This document shows positions 44,281-53,436 of a stretch of DNA of 59,637 bases, one piece after another; within the stretch, counting starts at the first letter, position 1; each line of letters opens with the position of its first letter. The DNA comes from VGSZ01 sp044349155 (lineage in GTDB: Bacteria; Myxococcota; UBA727; VGSZ01), in assembly GCA_044349155.1 (NCBI GenBank), contig JBIKRQ010000005.1, positions 1 through 59,637 on the forward strand. The letters are read 5' to 3'. A program made the translations under genes and the position numbers. Below the pieces are notes generated by a model. The model ran no database searches and was not told the DNA's origin. It was given only the letters and a program-made list of their open reading frames with translations.

Positions 44281-44660
44281 CAGCGTCGTGCGTCGCGGTG
44301 CGCGTCGTGCCCTTCGGCCAGCGTCGTGCGTCCTGGTGCGCGTAGTGCCCTTCGGCCAGCGTCGTGCGTGCTGGTGCGCGTCGTGCCCTTCGGCCAGCGT
44401 CGTGCGTGCTGGTGCGCGTAGTGCCCTTCGGCCAGCGTCGTGCGTGCTGGTGCGCGTCGTGCCCTTCGGCCAGCGTCGTGCGTCCTGGTGCGCGTAGTGC
44501 CCTTCGGCCAGCGTCGTGCGTCCAGGTGCGCGTACCGCCCTTCGGCCAGCGTCGTGCGTCGCGGTGCGCGTAGTGCCCTTCGGCCAGCGTCGTGCGTCCT
44601 GGTGCGCGTAGTGCCCTTCGGCCAGCGTCGTGCGTCCTGGTGCGCGTACTGCCCTTCGGC
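44281..44660. repeat. Ten tandem 38-bp repeats
   Basis: The unit begins CAGCGTCGTGCGT and ends CCCTTCGGC; it recurs every 38 nt at 44281, 44319, 44357, 44395, 44433, 44471, 44509, 44547, 44585 and 44623, with a partial unit on each side. Copies differ at a few positions in the middle (CCTGG, GCTGG, CGCGG). Both strands read without stops, which is a composition effect: 38 is not a multiple of 3. There are no spacers, so this is a minisatellite, not CRISPR. Confidence 0.9.
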
Positions 44661-44802
44661 CATCTGTGTGCTGGCTCGCGCGTCCGGCCGCGTCGTGCGG
44701 GCTCGTTTGTTGACGTCGTTGCCGGCCTTTGCGCGAACGACGAAAGCGCCCGCTGGGGGCGCTTGTTGACGTCACGCGGATGCAGACGTTGTCGCTGAAG
44801 CT

Positions 44803-45009
44803 TCAGTGCTTGGGCTTCGCGTGGTCGTCGTGGTGCTCGTCGTCGTGTTCGTCGTGGTGCTCGCCCTTCTTGTCCTTCTTGTGGTCGTCCTTCTTGTGCT
44901 CGTCTTTCTTCTCTTCGTGATCGTTGACGGCGGTGGCACCTGGCGTGGCCATCGCGAACGAGCAGGGGAGAGCGGTGAGGAGTGCGGCGAGCGTGACGTT
45001 CTTGAGCAT
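44803..45009 (-). CDS. Small secreted His/Lys/Asp-rich peptide
   Basis: The 68-residue product has a strong GGAGG site 6-7 nt before the ATG and a clear signal peptide (cleaved near SFAMA-TP). The mature tail of about 45 residues is almost only Asp, Glu, His and Lys, with ten His in motifs such as DEHKKDDH and GEHHDEHDDEHHDDH. Such tails bind Zn, Ni or Cu. The gene lies 58 nt after the glycosyltransferase-like gene on the same strand. I do not recognise a named family. A periplasmic metal sink is an inference. Confidence 0.72.
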   Translation of the reverse strand: MLKNVTLAALLTALPCSFAMATPGATAVNDHEEKKDEHKKDDHKKDKKGEHHDEHDDEHHDDHAKPKH

Positions 45010-45067
45010 TCTGACCTCCGGTTGCTCACTTCATCGTGTGCAGCCGACAAACCTGAAGCCGGAGATC

Positions 45068-46894
45068 TCAGTTCGGTGAGCCCGCGAAGTAGGCCACCTG
45101 CACACACCCCGCGAACACCACCAGTGCCGCCATGATCCACGGTCGCAGCGGCTTGACCTCCAGCAGTGGGCCAAGGCCTGCCACCCCAAGGATGCACAGC
45201 GCCGGTGCTGCCGAGCCCGCATACGTCGCCTTGGCCGCAGAGTAGATCGGCAGCTTTACCGCGTAGTCGACAATGGCTGCCATGCAGACAAAAACGGTGA
45301 TCAACGCAATCATCAGCGGGAGCACGCGACGTCGGTTCGCTTGCGACCAAAAGGTCACCGGGGCGAAGAGCATCGCCATTGTTGGAAACACCGACAGGCC
45401 AACGACCGCGACGACCAGGTCGTAGTTCCAGCGGGGGGCTGAAAGCCGATTTGTTTTTCCACCCAGTTGAGCATCAGACCAAAGGGTCGAGTAAATGCCG
45501 TCCCAGATCGAAGTGACACCTGAGAAAAACGGGGAAACGAAGGTTTCACCAAAGCGATAGAAGTGTGCCGGTACTCGTACGCCGGGGTCTTGCGACCAGG
45601 AAAATCCGTACGACCAGTTCCCCTTGAAGAGGGCCCCAAGCTCGAGCAGATTTCGGATGTAATACCAGCCACAAACAACGAACGCCGACGACAGCACGAT
45701 CAGCAGCGGTCGAATTCCCGCACGGCCACGACACGCAAAGGCCAGGACCAACGGCAGTGCCAGCAGCACCGCACTGACTTTTGTGAGCAGCGACAAGCCG
45801 AAGATCACGCCGCCCAGCACCGCTTGACGGTTGGTGATGTCCCGCGTAATGGCGTACATCGAAAAGACGCTGACGGCGCCACCCAGTAGCCCGGTCAGAG
45901 CTTCATTGCTCGGCATTTGACCAGAGACGAGAATCATGGGAAGGGCCGCCATCAGAACAACCGAGAGGTGGCGTCTGGTGGCGTCTTCGAAACACGCTCT
46001 CGCGGCCAGGGCCGTTACCACGATTTGCAGTACAGAAGCGACGGCTGGAACGACGCGCGCCGAGATGATGTACGACTGTGGTGCAAGGTCCAAGGTTTCA
46101 CAGAGGCGGTAGCCGAAGGAACTGAGGAGGTAGTACAGCGGGGACTGGTAGGTTTCCCAATCTTCGCCAGCGAACGGCAGCCGCGACTCTGTTGCGATGA
46201 TTTCTATGTAGTTGAGGTGCCCCTTGTAGTCGTATCCATACCAGCCCTGGATATGCAGCAGGTTGTTCACCCCGACCACCGCCGCCATGGCGCAGAGCAA
46301 CAGCACGCTGTGGCGGTGCGACAGCGTCCACCGTGGCGCAGCGTACGAAAACCCGGCCGCGAGCAGGACCCAGCACACCAGGAGCCACGGCCACACGCGT
46401 TGCAGGCCGGTGAAGACGGAGGGGAACTCCAGACCGATCTGCGAGATCGGCTCGGTCGCCACCGATGCCAGCGGGCGCCACGCATCACCGACGAGTGCTT
46501 CGACCACGACCCCGGCGGGGCAGACGGCGAGCACCGGCGGCAGGCCGCGCGTGACGATGTCGAAGGTGACCGGCGTGGTCGCGCGAAACGTCGTGCCGGT
46601 CATGCGGGGACCAAACGATGCCTCGGTCACGGTCGCGGTGGTGGCGGCGTCGATCGCGCCGTTGGTCCACACGGTGACGTCGGCGCTGAGGCGGAACCGA
46701 TCGCGAACTTCGGCTTTCGCATCGCGCGCGATGGGGTTGAAGGGCCATGCCGCGCGCTGCCATTCCCCGCAGGGGGCGGTGGGCAAAAACGGCCCCGTTG
46801 TCGACGTGGCCGCGAGCGACCAGCGCACCGCACACGCCACAACAAGCAGCAGCAGACTGCCAACAAGGACGCGCAAAGCGGCATGCGGGGACAT
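45068..46894 (-). CDS. Multi-TM glycosyltransferase-like membrane protein, paralogue A
   Basis: The 608-residue protein has an N-terminal membrane anchor, an extracytoplasmic domain of about 130 residues, then ten or more membrane helices with the GT39/ArnT-like layout. Motifs are 'GWYGYDYKGHLNYIEIIATE' (acidic residue after helix 1), 'YQSPLYYLLSSFGYRL' (the P-L-Y element), and 'GLSLLTKVSAVLLALPLVLA' (the K-x-S element). These are seen in lipid-linked-sugar-dependent transferases. The ATG at 46894 is fixed by identity with paralogue B. It lies 68 nt downstream of B in the same operon. Substrate unknown. Confidence 0.82.
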   Translation of the reverse strand: MSPHAALRVLVGSLLLLVVACAVRWSLAATSTTGPFLPTAPCGEWQRAAWPFNPIARDAKAEVRDRFRLSADVTVWTNGAIDAATTATVTEASFGPRMTGTTFRATTPVTFDIVTRGLPPVLAVCPAGVVVEALVGDAWRPLASVATEPISQIGLEFPSVFTGLQRVWPWLLVCWVLLAAGFSYAAPRWTLSHRHSVLLLCAMAAVVGVNNLLHIQGWYGYDYKGHLNYIEIIATESRLPFAGEDWETYQSPLYYLLSSFGYRLCETLDLAPQSYIISARVVPAVASVLQIVVTALAARACFEDATRRHLSVVLMAALPMILVSGQMPSNEALTGLLGGAVSVFSMYAITRDITNRQAVLGGVIFGLSLLTKVSAVLLALPLVLAFACRGRAGIRPLLIVLSSAFVVCGWYYIRNLLELGALFKGNWSYGFSWSQDPGVRVPAHFYRFGETFVSPFFSGVTSIWDGIYSTLWSDAQLGGKTNRLSAPRWNYDLVVAVVGLSVFPTMAMLFAPVTFWSQANRRRVLPLMIALITVFVCMAAIVDYAVKLPIYSAAKATYAGSAAPALCILGVAGLGPLLEVKPLRPWIMAALVVFAGCVQVAYFAGSPN

Positions 46895-46899
46895 GCCGA
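46754..46899. repeat. 146-bp direct repeat, copy A
   Basis: This stretch covers the first 47 codons of paralogue A plus its start context and is identical by eye to 48646-48791. Sequence outside diverges sharply. It points to recent gene conversion or duplication. Confidence 0.88.
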
Positions 46900-46962
46900 C
46901 GAAGTACCACGTCGTCGTCGAACTCGACTCGCGTCCGACCAAACGACGTCGACCTGTGTTGT

Positions 46963-48786
46963 CTACGACGTCGGTGCGCCCGCGAAGTAGGCCACCTGCA
47001 CGCAGCCCGCGAACACCACCACGGCAGCCACCACCCACGGCCGTAGCCTCTTGACCTCGAGCAACGGTCCAAGCGCAGCCATCATGACAACACACAGGGC
47101 CGGTGCTGCTGCGACCGCGTAGGTCGACTTCGCTGCTGAGTAGAGGGGAAGTTGCAGCGCGTAGTCGAGAATCGCTGCAAAGCTGAGGAAGACAGTCAAA
47201 AAAGCAATCATCAACTGGATACGGCGGGGGTTTACGCGCATCCAGAAAGTCGCTGGTGCCAAGAGGGTCGCGGCCGTTGGCACGAGCGCGAGACCAACGA
47301 TTGCTGCGGCGAGATGGTGATTCCAAGCGACAGAAATCGCTGCGTTGGCTGTTCCACCAAGCAGGGAATCAGACCAAAGAGTGGCGTACAAGCTATCCCA
47401 GAATGAGGTTACGCCGGCGAAGATGGGGTGGTGTAATGCCTCGCCAAAGCGGAGAAAATGAGATGGGACGCGAATGCCAGGGTCTTGCCACCAAGAGAAA
47501 TTGTGGGACCAATTGCCATGAAAAAGACCGCCAAGTCTGACCAGATTGCGCAGGTAGTACCAGCCACAAACAAGAGCTGCCGAGAACATCAGAATGATGA
47601 ATGGCTTCAAGCCATTGCGACCGCGGCATAGAAACGCCACGAGAAGCGGTCCGGCCATCAGCACCGCGCTGACCTTGGTGAGCAGGGCAAGACCAAACAA
47701 CACCCCGCCAAAAATCGCTTGTCGCACGGTGATGTCTCTGCTGACCGCAAACATGGCGAAGGCACTTACAGCCCCGCCAAGTAGCCCGCACAAGGATTCG
47801 TTGCTGGGCATTTGACCAATGATAATAATCATTGGAATGGCGGCAGAAAAAAGTGAGGCAAGAATCTGCCGAGTCCGATCTTCGAAACACTCTCGCGCCG
47901 CCCACCACGTCACCGCAATCTGGAGGACGCCAGCAAGAACCGATACAACTTTGGCAGAAACGATATATGAATATGGCGACCACTCGAGGATCTCGCAGAT
48001 GCGGTATCCAAACGAGCTAATGAAGTAATAAAGGGGTGACTGGAATGTTTCCCACCCGTCTCCGGCGAGAGGGATTCTCGATTCGTTTGCGATTATTTCT
48101 ATGTATTCAAGGTGGCCACTCTGGTCATATCCATACCATTCTGGAGTGTAGAAGAGGTTGTTGACGCCGACGATGAGAGCCACCGCCGTGAGCAACAGCA
48201 GGGTATGACGGGTCGATAGCGGCCAGGCGCGACCCGACGAGAACACCGCCGCCAGGGCGACCCAGGCCAGGAGCAACCAGGGCCACACGCGCTGCAAACC
48301 CTCGCCGACGGAGGGAAACGCCTGCCCGATCTGCGAGGTTCGCTCACTCGCGACTGAAGCGCCGGGGCGCCAGTGGTCGTCGACAAGGGCTTCCAGGACA
48401 GCGTTGGCCGGGCACACCGCGACGATCGGCGGACGCCCGCGGATGACAACCTCAAAGGTTGCAGGGGCCTGCGCCGTGAGGATGGCGCTCGTCAGGCGGG
48501 TGGCAGACGGGGCCGGCGGGGGGCGGCCGGAGACGTTGATGGCGCCATTGCTCCAGACCGTGACGTCAGCAGGGCTGATGACGCGGAAACGCTGTCGAAG
48601 CTCGGCGGTTGCATCGCGTGGTGTGGGATCGAAAGGCAGCGGTGTGCGCTGCCATTCCCCGCAGGGGGCGGTGGGCAAAAACGGCCCCGTTGTCGACGTG
48701 GCCGCGAGCGACCAGCGCACCGCACACGCCACAACAAGCAGCAGCAGACTGCCAACAAGGACGCGCAAAGCGGCATGCGGGGACAT
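46963..48786 (-). CDS. Multi-TM glycosyltransferase-like membrane protein, paralogue B
   Basis: The 607-residue protein is collinear with paralogue A: same N-terminal anchor, extracytoplasmic domain, 'EWYGYDQSGHLEYIEIIANE', 'FQSPLYYFISSFGYRI' and 'GLALLTKVSAVLMAGPLLVA'. The first 47 codons are identical to A at the DNA level, and the last 90 nt are very similar. The middle is diverged and AT-richer: two 60-nt samples I counted (47821, 48001) have 45-48% GC, while a sample in A (46021) has 58%. It starts 35 nt after the icmF stop, so it probably shares its transcript. Confidence 0.82.
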   Translation of the reverse strand: MSPHAALRVLVGSLLLLVVACAVRWSLAATSTTGPFLPTAPCGEWQRTPLPFDPTPRDATAELRQRFRVISPADVTVWSNGAINVSGRPPPAPSATRLTSAILTAQAPATFEVVIRGRPPIVAVCPANAVLEALVDDHWRPGASVASERTSQIGQAFPSVGEGLQRVWPWLLLAWVALAAVFSSGRAWPLSTRHTLLLLTAVALIVGVNNLFYTPEWYGYDQSGHLEYIEIIANESRIPLAGDGWETFQSPLYYFISSFGYRICEILEWSPYSYIVSAKVVSVLAGVLQIAVTWWAARECFEDRTRQILASLFSAAIPMIIIIGQMPSNESLCGLLGGAVSAFAMFAVSRDITVRQAIFGGVLFGLALLTKVSAVLMAGPLLVAFLCRGRNGLKPFIILMFSAALVCGWYYLRNLVRLGGLFHGNWSHNFSWWQDPGIRVPSHFLRFGEALHHPIFAGVTSFWDSLYATLWSDSLLGGTANAAISVAWNHHLAAAIVGLALVPTAATLLAPATFWMRVNPRRIQLMIAFLTVFLSFAAILDYALQLPLYSAAKSTYAVAAAPALCVVMMAALGPLLEVKRLRPWVVAAVVVFAGCVQVAYFAGAPTS

Positions 48787-48791
48787 GCCGA
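48646..48791. repeat. 146-bp direct repeat, copy B
   Basis: This is the partner of 46754-46899; it includes the start of paralogue B. The two copies are 1892 nt apart in the same orientation, so recombination between them would delete or fuse one gene. Confidence 0.88.
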
Positions 48792-48821
48792 GCCGTTAGC
48801 ACGCCGTCGTCGGAGACGTCG

Positions 48822-51800
48822 CTACATTGAGCGACGGTAGGCGCCGCCCACCTCGAACAACGCTTCGGTAATGCTGCCGAGGCTCGCGACTTTCACGGTG
48901 TCCATCAGCTCTTCAAACACGTTGCCACCACGGCGCGCGACATCCTTCAAGCGCACCAACGCCTGCGCCTTCTCGTCGGCGAAGCGGGCGTGCAGGTCGG
49001 CCACCGCGACAATCTGCGTGTGCTTCTCGTCGTCGGACGAGCGGATGAGCGCGGTCTCTTTCACCATGCCGTCGGCGTTGTCGGGCAAAAACGTGTTCAC
49101 GCCGATGATGGGCAGCTCGCCGTTGTGCTTCTTCTCTTCGTAGTACAGCGACTCCTCCTGGATGGCCGAGCGCTGGTACATCGTCTCCATCGCCCCCAAC
49201 ACACCGCCGCGTGCGTCGAGCGCTTCAAACGCCTTCAGCACTGCTTCCTCGACGATGTCGGTGAGCTGGCTGATGGCGTAGCTGCCCTGCGTGGGGTTTT
49301 CGTTACGCATCAACCCGAGCTCTTTGTTGATGATCAGCTGAATGGCGATGGCCCGGCGCACCGACTCTTCCGTCGGCGTCGTCACCGCTTCGTCGTAGGC
49401 GTTGGTGTGCAGCGAGTTGCAGTTGTCGGCGATCGCGTAAAACGCCTGCAGCGTGGTGCGGATGTCGTTGAAGTCCATCTCCTGCGCGTGCAGCGAACGA
49501 CCCGACGTTTGAATATGATACTTGAGCTTCTGACTGCGCTCGTCTGCACCATACAGCTCCTTCATCGCCACCGCCCAGATGCGGCGCGCCACACGGCCAA
49601 TCACCGCGTACTCGGCATCGAGCCCGTTGCTGAAGAAGAAGCTCAAGTTCGGCGCGTAGTCGTCGACGTTCATGCCGCGGGCGCGGTAGTACTCCACCAG
49701 CGTGAAGCCGTTGGCCAACGTGAACGCCAGCTGCGTGATGGGGTTCGCCCCCGCCTCGGCGATGTGATAGCCCGAGATACTCACGCTATAGAAATTGTTC
49801 ACGTCGTGGTCGACAAAGTATTGCTGGATGTCGCCCATCACGCGCAGCGAAAACTCCGTCGAGAAAATACAGGTGTTTTGCGCCTGGTCTTCTTTGAGGA
49901 TGTCGGCCTGCACGGTACCGCGCACCTTCTTGAGCACGTCGGCTTTCACCTCGGCGTAAAACGCGGCGTCGACGATGCGGTCGCTGCTCACGCCGAGGAA
50001 GCCCAGACCCATGCCGTCGTGGGTCGGCGGAAGTTCACCGCGGTACGTCGGCTGCGTCTGCCCGCGTGAAGCGAAGAACGCGTCGATCTTCGCCTTCGTC
50101 TCGTCCCACTTGCCCGCCGTTTTCAGGCGGCGCTCGACGTCGAAGTCGATGGCGGCGTTGAGGTAAAACGCGAGCACCGAAGGGGCTGGACCATTGATGG
50201 TCATCGACACCGACGTGCTCGGGGCGGTGAGGTTGAAGCCCGAGTAGAGGCGCTTGGCGTCGTCGAGGCTGCACACGCTGACGCCTGAGTTGCCGACCTT
50301 GCCCCAGATGTCGGGGCGCACGGCGGGGTCTCTTCCGTAGAGCGTCACGGAGTCGAACGCCGTCGACAACCGCACCGCCGGCTGGCCCTTGCTCACGTAG
50401 TGGAAGCGGCGGTTGGTGCGTTCCGCGGTGCCTTCGCCAGCGAACATGCGCGTGGGGTCTTCGCCGGTGCGCTTGTAGGGAAAGACACCAGCGACGAAGG
50501 GGAAGCGGCCGGGGGCGTTCTCGCTCAGCGCGAAGGTGACACGTTCGGCCCAGTCCTTCGTGTGCGGCAGCGTGACCTTGGGGATCTGCTGGTGCGACAA
50601 CGACGTGGTGTAGTTGTCGACGTGGATGGTCTTGTTGCGCACGACGTAGCTGTGCTGCGCCTGCTCGTAGCCTTCGACCATCGCATCAAAGCCGCGCAGG
50701 GCTTCTTTGGCTTCAGCACCAAGCTCATCGAGCAACACATCGTGACGCTGACGCAGCGTGCGCACAGCGACGTCGACGCTGGCATCGGCACACGCGGCAC
50801 TGCCAAAGGGTTCGCACACCGCCGGAACCATCGAGCCAAGTTCGCTCAACGCGCGGCGAATGCCATCGATGCGGAAGGCGCGTTCGCGGTCGGCGACAAT
50901 GCGCGCGCGACGACGACGAATCGTGTCGGCAATCTCACCCAGGTAGCGCACGCGCGATGGCGGGATGATCGCATCGGTGGCCGGCGCCCCCTCGATCAAC
51001 GTCGTGGCGGGCACACCGAGCTCGACCATCAAGCGGTTGAAGAACGTGTTCGTGCCCTTGTCGTGAAAGCGGTGCGCGGCGGTGCCAAACACCGGCATGT
51101 CGTCGGGCTTTTGCTCAAACGCCTTCTTGTTGCGCTGCACCTGCTTCTTCACGTCGCGAACCGCGTCGAGGGCCCCCTTCTTGTCGGCCTTGTTCACGAC
51201 GACGAGGTCGGCGAAGTCGAGCATGTCGATCTTTTCGAGCTGGCTGGGCGCGCCATACTCGGGGGTCATCACGTAGACGGTTTTGTCGACGAGACCCTGC
51301 TGCACCAGCTCGTGCACTTCGCTGTCGGACTGACCAATACCCGCCGTCTCAAGCACGATGAGATCGAAGTCCTGCGTGCTCAAGAGGCTCAGTGCATCGG
51401 CCACTGCCGGTGACGTCGCCAGATGCGCGCGGCGCGTGGCGAGTGAGCGCACAAAGACGCGGTCGGGATGACGGGCCGCGGTGTTCAAGCGGATGCGATC
51501 GCCGAGCAGCGCACCACCCGTGCGTTTGCGCGTGGGGTCGACACTCAGCACGGCGACACGCGCGTTGGTGGTCTCCATCACGCGGTTGAGCACCTCGTCG
51601 ATCAAACTCGATTTGCCCGCACCACCAGTACCCGTGAAGCCCACAATCTTCGGCTTGCGTGGGGTCTGCGCGAGCAGGGTTTTCACGTCGCTGCGCAACA
51701 TGAGTGCGGCCTTCTTCATTGCGTCGGTGGCGTCTTCACCACCAGCGAGTTCGAGCGTGGTGATGGCGCGCGCCATCTCACCGGGTGACAGCTTCGACGA

Positions 51801-52274
51801 CGACAACGACGACGTCAGCGCCCCCGGCAGGTGGTCGCACTCCGACAGCATCAGGCGAATCATGCCGACGAGGCCGAGCTTGCGGCCGTCTTCGGGGCTG
51901 AAGATGCGGGCGACACCGCGCTGGTGCAGCAGCGCCACTTCGTCGGCGACAATCACACCACCACCACCGCCGTACACGCGGATGTGGGAAGCACCGCGCT
52001 GCTGCAGCAGCTCGAGCATGTACGTGAAGTACTCGACGTGACCGCCCTGGTACGACGAGATGGCGATGCCCTGCGCGTCTTCAGCGATCGCTGCTTCGAC
52101 GACGTCCTGCACGCTGCGGTCGTGCCCCAGGTGGATGACCTCGGCGCCTTCCTGCTGCAGCACACGGCGCATGATCTGGATCGCGGCATCGTGGCCGTCG
52201 AACAAGCTCGCGGCGGTGACGAAGCGGACCTTGTGGGCGAGGGCGAATTCGGGGGCTTTGACAGCGGCAGTCAT
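48822..52274 (-). CDS. icmF: Fused isobutyryl-CoA mutase (B12-binding, G-protein chaperone, mutase)
   Basis: From the ATG at 52274 the protein has 1150 residues. Domain 1 (about 8-140) is the cobalamin-binding Rossmann domain with DGHDAA at 26-31 (the DxHxx loop carrying the Co-ligating His28). Domain 2 (about 205-500) is a MeaB-like GTPase chaperone with P-loop GTGGAGKS at 215-222 and NKAD. Domain 3 is the acyl-CoA mutase TIM barrel ('SVSISGYHIAEAGANPITQLAF', 'LSFFFSNGLDAEYAVIGRVARRIWA'). The order is diagnostic of IcmF. It interconverts isobutyryl-CoA and n-butyryl-CoA using adenosylcobalamin. It heads a minus-strand cluster with the two transferase-like genes. Confidence 0.95.
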   Translation of the reverse strand: MTAAVKAPEFALAHKVRFVTAASLFDGHDAAIQIMRRVLQQEGAEVIHLGHDRSVQDVVEAAIAEDAQGIAISSYQGGHVEYFTYMLELLQQRGASHIRVYGGGGGVIVADEVALLHQRGVARIFSPEDGRKLGLVGMIRLMLSECDHLPGALTSSLSSSKLSPGEMARAITTLELAGGEDATDAMKKAALMLRSDVKTLLAQTPRKPKIVGFTGTGGAGKSSLIDEVLNRVMETTNARVAVLSVDPTRKRTGGALLGDRIRLNTAARHPDRVFVRSLATRRAHLATSPAVADALSLLSTQDFDLIVLETAGIGQSDSEVHELVQQGLVDKTVYVMTPEYGAPSQLEKIDMLDFADLVVVNKADKKGALDAVRDVKKQVQRNKKAFEQKPDDMPVFGTAAHRFHDKGTNTFFNRLMVELGVPATTLIEGAPATDAIIPPSRVRYLGEIADTIRRRRARIVADRERAFRIDGIRRALSELGSMVPAVCEPFGSAACADASVDVAVRTLRQRHDVLLDELGAEAKEALRGFDAMVEGYEQAQHSYVVRNKTIHVDNYTTSLSHQQIPKVTLPHTKDWAERVTFALSENAPGRFPFVAGVFPYKRTGEDPTRMFAGEGTAERTNRRFHYVSKGQPAVRLSTAFDSVTLYGRDPAVRPDIWGKVGNSGVSVCSLDDAKRLYSGFNLTAPSTSVSMTINGPAPSVLAFYLNAAIDFDVERRLKTAGKWDETKAKIDAFFASRGQTQPTYRGELPPTHDGMGLGFLGVSSDRIVDAAFYAEVKADVLKKVRGTVQADILKEDQAQNTCIFSTEFSLRVMGDIQQYFVDHDVNNFYSVSISGYHIAEAGANPITQLAFTLANGFTLVEYYRARGMNVDDYAPNLSFFFSNGLDAEYAVIGRVARRIWAVAMKELYGADERSQKLKYHIQTSGRSLHAQEMDFNDIRTTLQAFYAIADNCNSLHTNAYDEAVTTPTEESVRRAIAIQLIINKELGLMRNENPTQGSYAISQLTDIVEEAVLKAFEALDARGGVLGAMETMYQRSAIQEESLYYEEKKHNGELPIIGVNTFLPDNADGMVKETALIRSSDDEKHTQIVAVADLHARFADEKAQALVRLKDVARRGGNVFEELMDTVKVASLGSITEALFEVGGAYRRSM

Positions 52275-52351
52275 ACCGCGCGCATAGCAGCCCGCGTCGT
52301 CGACGTCAGGCACATTGATGCGGGTCCGTCCTGGACGCGCTGCGGCATGTG

Positions 52352-53197
52352 CTACTCGAGCGTCGCCCCTCGTCGGTACGCGTGGGCCTGCACTTCGGTG
52401 CTGATGTAGGTGCCAACATCGAACCCGTCGGCGATGGGTTCTTCGATCGTGAATGTCGTCGTGCGCCCGCGGCCTGCGTACACGATGACCTCGGTCCCGC
52501 CGATCGTGCCGGCGACGCGCGCGCCGCTGTCGACGTCGATGTCGCCAGTGTCGAAGGCGATGCGCACGGTGTGCACAGTGCCGCCGTCGTCGTAGTCGTC
52601 GACGTCGTCGTCTGCAGCACAGGTCTTCACCACTTCGCCCAACGAAAAGGGTGCGTCGAGCAATGCACCGCCCTGGGGGCCGTCATTGACCGTCAGGCTC
52701 ACGCCGCCCTCGAACCACAGGCCTTCGTCGTCGACGAGCCGCACGTAGCCGCTGGCGCTGCCCTCCCCAGCATCGACGCGGCCAAAGCGCGCGACGATGT
52801 TCCCCACCGGTTCGTCGACATCGGCGCCGTGCTCAAACGTAAAGGTCAGCTCGCCCACATCGGCGAGATCGATCGTGATGTGCCCATCGTCGGCACGCAC
52901 CAGGGTGACCGGCACGTTGACGTCGGTGGGAGGGGTCGGCTCGATGTAGGCGCCTTCGAGGAGCGGCTCGTTGACCGCGGCGCACACGCGGAAGTCGACG
53001 GGCTCTTCGCCTTCGCCCTCGCCCTCGCCTTCGCCCTCTCCTTCGCCCTCTCCTTCTCCTTCGCCCTCGCCCTCGCCTTCATCGGGTGGTGCGCAGGCGC
53101 CGACGGTGAGCACCGCAGCAACCACAGGCGCGGCCACGCACACGGTTGCTCGAGCAAGCGGGGACAAGGGTGAAGCGAAGCGCGGCAGGCGGGGCAT
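52352..53197 (-). CDS. Lipoprotein with long Gly-Glu linker
   Basis: From the ATG at 53197 the protein has 281 residues (an ATG at 53230 adds 11). It has a signal peptide with lipobox VGAC, then about twelve consecutive Gly-Glu pairs, then a beta-rich domain ('VPVTLVRADDGHITIDLADVGELTFTFEHGADV') with 'TCAADDDVDDYDDGG', a possible Ca-binding acidic loop. The Gly-Glu tract probably acts as an extended spacer holding the domain away from the outer membrane. No family is recognised. It diverges from the 53437 gene across copy 2 of the hairpin element. Confidence 0.82.
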   Translation of the reverse strand: MPRLPRFASPLSPLARATVCVAAPVVAAVLTVGACAPPDEGEGEGEGEGEGEGEGEGEGEGEGEEPVDFRVCAAVNEPLLEGAYIEPTPPTDVNVPVTLVRADDGHITIDLADVGELTFTFEHGADVDEPVGNIVARFGRVDAGEGSASGYVRLVDDEGLWFEGGVSLTVNDGPQGGALLDAPFSLGEVVKTCAADDDVDDYDDGGTVHTVRIAFDTGDIDVDSGARVAGTIGGTEVIVYAGRGRTTTFTIEEPIADGFDVGTYISTEVQAHAYRRGATLE

Positions 53198-53322
53198 GGT
53201 CGAAGAAGACGCCCATGCGCAAGGACGCATCAGACGGCGGTCACTCGATCGGGGCGCAGATCTGACGACGATGGGAAGCGCTTCGCGTGAGCCACGGCAC
53301 GAGGGGACGCGGCGGCGGCGGA

Positions 53323-53387
53323 TTCGAGCACTTGGCGTACCGCCAAGTGTTCGAATATCAATATGAATTCGACCGCAAGCGGTCGAG
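53323..53387 (+). repeat. 65-nt double-hairpin element, copy 2
   Basis: Hairpin 1 has a 15-bp stem TTCGAGCACTTGGCG (one G-T pair) with loop TAC; the linker is TATCAATATGAA; hairpin 2 is TTCGACCGC-AA-GCGGTCGAG. Relative to copy 1 one stem pair changes from T-A to A-T (compensatory) and one from G-C to G-T. It lies in the divergent promoter region between 53197 and 53437. Confidence 0.88.
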
Positions 53388-53436
53388 TAGAGACACTCCG
53401 CGTCATTTTCCCCGCCTGCGCTGGCCGCGCGTGCGT

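Noticed and set aside
44281..44660. CRISPR array
   Set aside because: The repeats are directly contiguous with no unique spacers, and no cas genes are near.
44119..44775. Minus-strand open frame of 218 codons across the 38-bp array
   Set aside because: The frame stays open because the repeat lacks stops in any frame. The unit length is not a multiple of three, there is no good ribosome binding site, and variation between copies does not look coding.
48822..52274. Methylmalonyl-CoA mutase
   Set aside because: The order B12-domain, GTPase, mutase in one chain is that of IcmF; methylmalonyl-CoA mutase has the B12 domain at the C-terminus and a separate MeaB.
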